A DNA stretch of 64,000 nucleotides, from assembly GCA_916613615.1 (NCBI GenBank), contig OU744732.1, positions 52,491,727-52,555,726 on the forward strand. Direction: 5' to 3'. The position numbers were made by a program, and so were the translations under genes. This DNA is from Steromphala cineraria (taxonomy: Eukaryota; Mollusca; Gastropoda; Trochida; Trochidae). Numbering within the stretch: position 1 is the stretch's first letter; every line of letters begins with the position of its first letter. Of this stretch, positions 61,538 through 64,000 are shown one piece after another. Below the pieces are notes generated by a model. The model searched no databases, was not told the DNA's origin, and saw only the letters and a list, made by a program, of their open reading frames with translations.

Positions 61538-62057
61538 CTGCAAAAATAGAAATGAGTTTCTTAAATGGAAATGGAAAACATTTGAATAAAAAAAACTAAT
61601 TTTGCAAAAACAATTCAAAAAATTTCATATCTCATATTGTAAAAAGAACTTGTGTGATCATTGATGGATTATTGGCTACATTTTTCATTTGTATTGTTAA
61701 AGCAAAACCACCTTTGCCAAGCCTCCTTATAAAACATTTTCCAATTTCAGCAATACTTATAGATATGTCATCTATTTAACATATAATACAAAAACCTTAG
61801 GAAGGCTTGATCTTAACAGCCCTCATTTGTATGGTTTAGTGGTGTCCTAAAAAAGGGGGATCTTAAATATTCATGTATATTATGTAATTAATGAGGGAAA
61901 CAAAGGTATTATCCTGGACGATGAACAATTAATACTTAGTATTTCATATACATAACCTTGAACATGAACATAGTTTGGGGTTCTCATCAAATGAAGATGC
62001 ATAAGAGGTTGCCAGTAAATTGTTCTTAATCAGAACATCAAAATCTCAAATACTTAC

Positions 62058-62096
62058 TCTTCAATCAATTCTGGAACATTCAGAGCCATTTGAAAA
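62058..62096 (-). other. Exon-like segment, minus strand (unidentified)
   Basis: 39 nt between 'ttttctag' and GA|GTAAGT, reading (S)FQMALNVPELIEE. Its phase (one base in, two bases out) fits the donor at 62528/62527, so it would be the next exon of that putative transcript. Small size, correct phase and both splice sites argue for reality; no family match. Confidence 0.35.
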
Positions 62097-62527
62097 CTAG
62101 AAAAGAAAATATTGAAAGATATGGAATATGAATATGAATTTGAATTATATTTGATTCCAGACTCTGTCCCCAATTCAACTTTTGATATGCCAAAATACTA
62201 CTGTATATATTAAGCATTTATGGCACTTTATAAGCTGTTGTTACACAGGTCTAGCAGATTGTATAAATAACGATAAAATAGACTGATTAGATATATTGAA
62301 ACAAAATATTAAATACATTTTATTACAAATTTTAGATTCGTTTTTATAAATACACTTTCCATATATATTCCTAGTTAAAAATAGATTTTAAAAATGATTG
62401 CTATTACTGGTAATCAAAACAAAAATACCTTCTTGTCCTAAGCTAGCCCAATCAAATTCGACACTACAATAACCTGGATTTGATATTTTCAACAGAATAT
62501 TTAAATACTGTAGTCGTGAAAGCTCAC

Positions 62528-62838
62528 CTTATAGTGATTTTTCTCCTTTCGAGGGGCACATTGCCAATGTCAGCACTTGAGTCGTTATTGTCCAGAATAG
62601 AAGCTTTGCCAATGAACAGTGTTTTTGTTTTGCTGATTCAGCCAAAATTTTAAGCTTGCGGAAATCTCTCAGTTCCTGCCTGGTCTAGATTGCATATATC
62701 ACAATAATCTATATTCAAAAACAGCTCTTGTTCATTGGATTCATTGGGCGGAACGAGCTGCAACTGGAAGGTCTCTGAATGTGTCTTCGACTCCACGTGT
62801 TGTTGTTTACTAACATAGCTACAAGCACTGTGAGGAGC
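62528..62838 (-). pseudogene. Putative coding exon with two in-frame stops, minus strand
   Basis: Ends at donor AAG|GTGAGC. One frame reads HSETFQLQLVPPNESNEQEL, FLNIDYCDICNLDQAGTERF, then is interrupted by TAA (62652-62650) and TGA (62640-62638). It resumes in the same frame as SKTKTLFIGKASILDNNDSS and ADIGNVPLERRKITI. The neighbouring frame stays open across the stops (KLKILAESAKQK), as expected from two compensating indels. It is either a decaying gene or a real exon with assembly errors. Family unknown. The 5' limit is only where this frame opens after a TGA. Confidence 0.3.
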
Positions 62839-62873
62839 TCAAGAAACGTGTTCGGAGTTTGCTCCCTTGCATA

Positions 62874-63415
62874 TTTGCTGCGGTTTGTTGAGGTCAAACG
62901 AATGTCAAGGTCATCAATGGCTGACAAGTTGACAGGACAGCCGCCGATTTTACAAATTATGTCTGCTGGCTATCGAAGAAATGATACATGGACGTTGTTC
63001 TCATTGTTGACACCTGCAGACTGATGTTGCCGATCGAATCGAACACTACATAGGTGTTGTCATCTTCTCTTAAATTAATAAACGTCCATAAAAGGTAAGT
63101 TTTGGTTGTTTTTCGTGAGTGGGGATTTTGTCGTAAAACTCTTGAGGTAGCGATTTTAGTGATGTCGTCGCCTGTAACTTTTGTAATAATGATCCGATTT
63201 AAATAGTCGATAGCTCGTTTTGTAGGGAAATCATTTAGCTTTCGATTGGTTGTCTTGAAATTTTCCCAAAAAATATTTTCGATTTTTAATTTGACTTTGT
63301 TTGAGTGTTGTCCGATCATTGCGATACATCCCTTTCCTTATATATAGTATTAGGGTAGGGTCTATGAGTATGTATGTCTTACTAACGCTGTATTTAAGCG
63401 ATACATGTCCCTGTG
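62874..63415 (-). repeat. Inverted duplication, arm B (TATA box plus 120-codon ORF)
   Basis: Near-identical reverse complement of 53811-54351, about 8.5 kb away. The ORF on the minus strand at 63319-62957 differs from arm A's by one residue (FPTKRA versus FPIKRA). On this side the sequence continues directly into the exon-like segments of 62838-60371, so B looks like the source and A the displaced copy. The TATA box suggests a promoter plus first exon for that minus-strand unit. Confidence 0.88.
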
Positions 63416-64000
63416 TTTTCAAGAGGGTAAATTAAAATATATATTTCTTTATCATGAGATGAGTATACAGGAAAGTTCGAAATTATGTTCAATATACTAA
63501 GGGGGCATCCACGGTGATCTTATTATGTAAATCACGTGTTAAAAAGATACAAACTTGCTGACAACACGTTAAACCCCAACTCACTCACTCATTTACTTAT
63601 TATGTAACTGTATTGTTTCAATAAAAAATTGATTGAAAGTGAGACTTCATTTTGTGATATAACAATTTTATTTGTCACCAATAATAGCATTTTATCCATT
63701 GGAAATATGATAAAACATGTTATTTATAGAAGGTGGTGTTATGGACCTTTGTGATTCATATTGTGACCGTTAATCTTAAGGTTGGATTATCTTCCTTTGT
63801 AATTACCCTACAAAAGTTTAGTTTCCTTTGTAAAATATAAAGAAAATTTTATTGATGAGAATCTTCACTGTTTTGTTTTGAAGCAGATAAATGAATATAT
63901 TAGAGATGTTAACGAATTGAATCCCTAAAACCAGATTTTAGGCGATCATTAATAATATCTATAATAATTTTGATGACCCTCGTTTCAAAATGGAAAAAAA
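63416..64000. other. AT-rich non-coding sequence
   Basis: A SINE-tail-like stretch 'cttgctgacaacacgttaaa' plus 'ccccaactcactcactc' occurs near 63553-63591. Nothing else recognised up to the window end. Confidence 0.5.

Noticed and set aside
49046..64000. SANT-domain exon of the RERE-like gene
   Set aside because: No segment encoding a FVKGLRQYGKNF-like sequence on the plus strand was seen; the intron apparently runs past the window.

Overview
The window is eukaryotic, almost entirely non-coding and AT-rich, and crowded with short interspersed repeats. The only gene I can name is a plus-strand RERE/atrophin-type transcriptional corepressor. Five consecutive coding exons lie at 40097-40193, 42313-42466, 42688-42821, 45634-45733 and 48947-49045. 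All have AG/GT boundaries and compatible phases, and together they give 194 codons covering the C-terminal half of a BAH domain, a complete ELM2 domain and the first residues of a SANT domain. Neither the upstream BAH exons nor the SANT exon could be found here, so the gene runs past the window at the 3' end and its 5' coding exons are outside the window or were missed. The repeats point to a marine mollusc, most likely a bivalve. They include tRNA-headed SINEs ending in GGCGTTAAAC plus TCACC repeats, a short 'CCGCTAATGGCTGAAATATTG' element, and elements with 'GGACGGACGCCGGACACC'. This taxon is inference from repeat style only.

Layout. 1-40 kb has no recognised exon. It holds G-rich and degenerate tandem arrays (1.0-1.8 kb), four copies of one tRNA-derived SINE (3.05, 4.5, 12.4, 25.3 kb), a second SINE inside a degenerate array (7.2 kb), a pogo-like MITE (7.8 kb), a CCTCAC satellite (18.3-18.8 kb), a G/T-rich block that could contain a 5' exon or promoter (21.7-23.7 kb), a fold-back element next to CRE motifs (26.2-26.5 kb), a 36-bp satellite open on both strands (34.1-34.7 kb) and a CCCTAC-rich tract (34.7-35.2 kb). 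37.9-42.1 kb holds three near-identical 416-bp hAT-like elements, each with a perfect 5-bp target duplication.

40-49 kb is the RERE-like gene. The intron before its second visible exon is largely a tandem array of about 16 units of about 86 bp. Each unit carries a copy of that intron's 3' splice acceptor plus the first 25 nt of the exon; the last unit is the real splice site. Other introns carry four copies of a TTAA-flanked MITE with ends AGGGGCAGTAGCACG, a 785-bp pogo-like element with TA duplications, and, past the last exon, a 249-bp Mutator-like fold-back element with a perfect 9-bp target duplication.

53-64 kb contains a 540-bp near-identical inverted duplication (53.8 and 62.9 kb) including a TATA box and a 120-codon ORF, a block of TIR elements with internal 145-bp tandem repeats (55.6-56.9, 59.2-60.0, 61.1-61.4 kb), and several minus-strand exon-like segments (62.8-60.4 kb). 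These may be an unrecognised gene or a decayed one nested in antisense.

No rRNA, genuine tRNA gene, CRISPR array or bacterial feature was seen.
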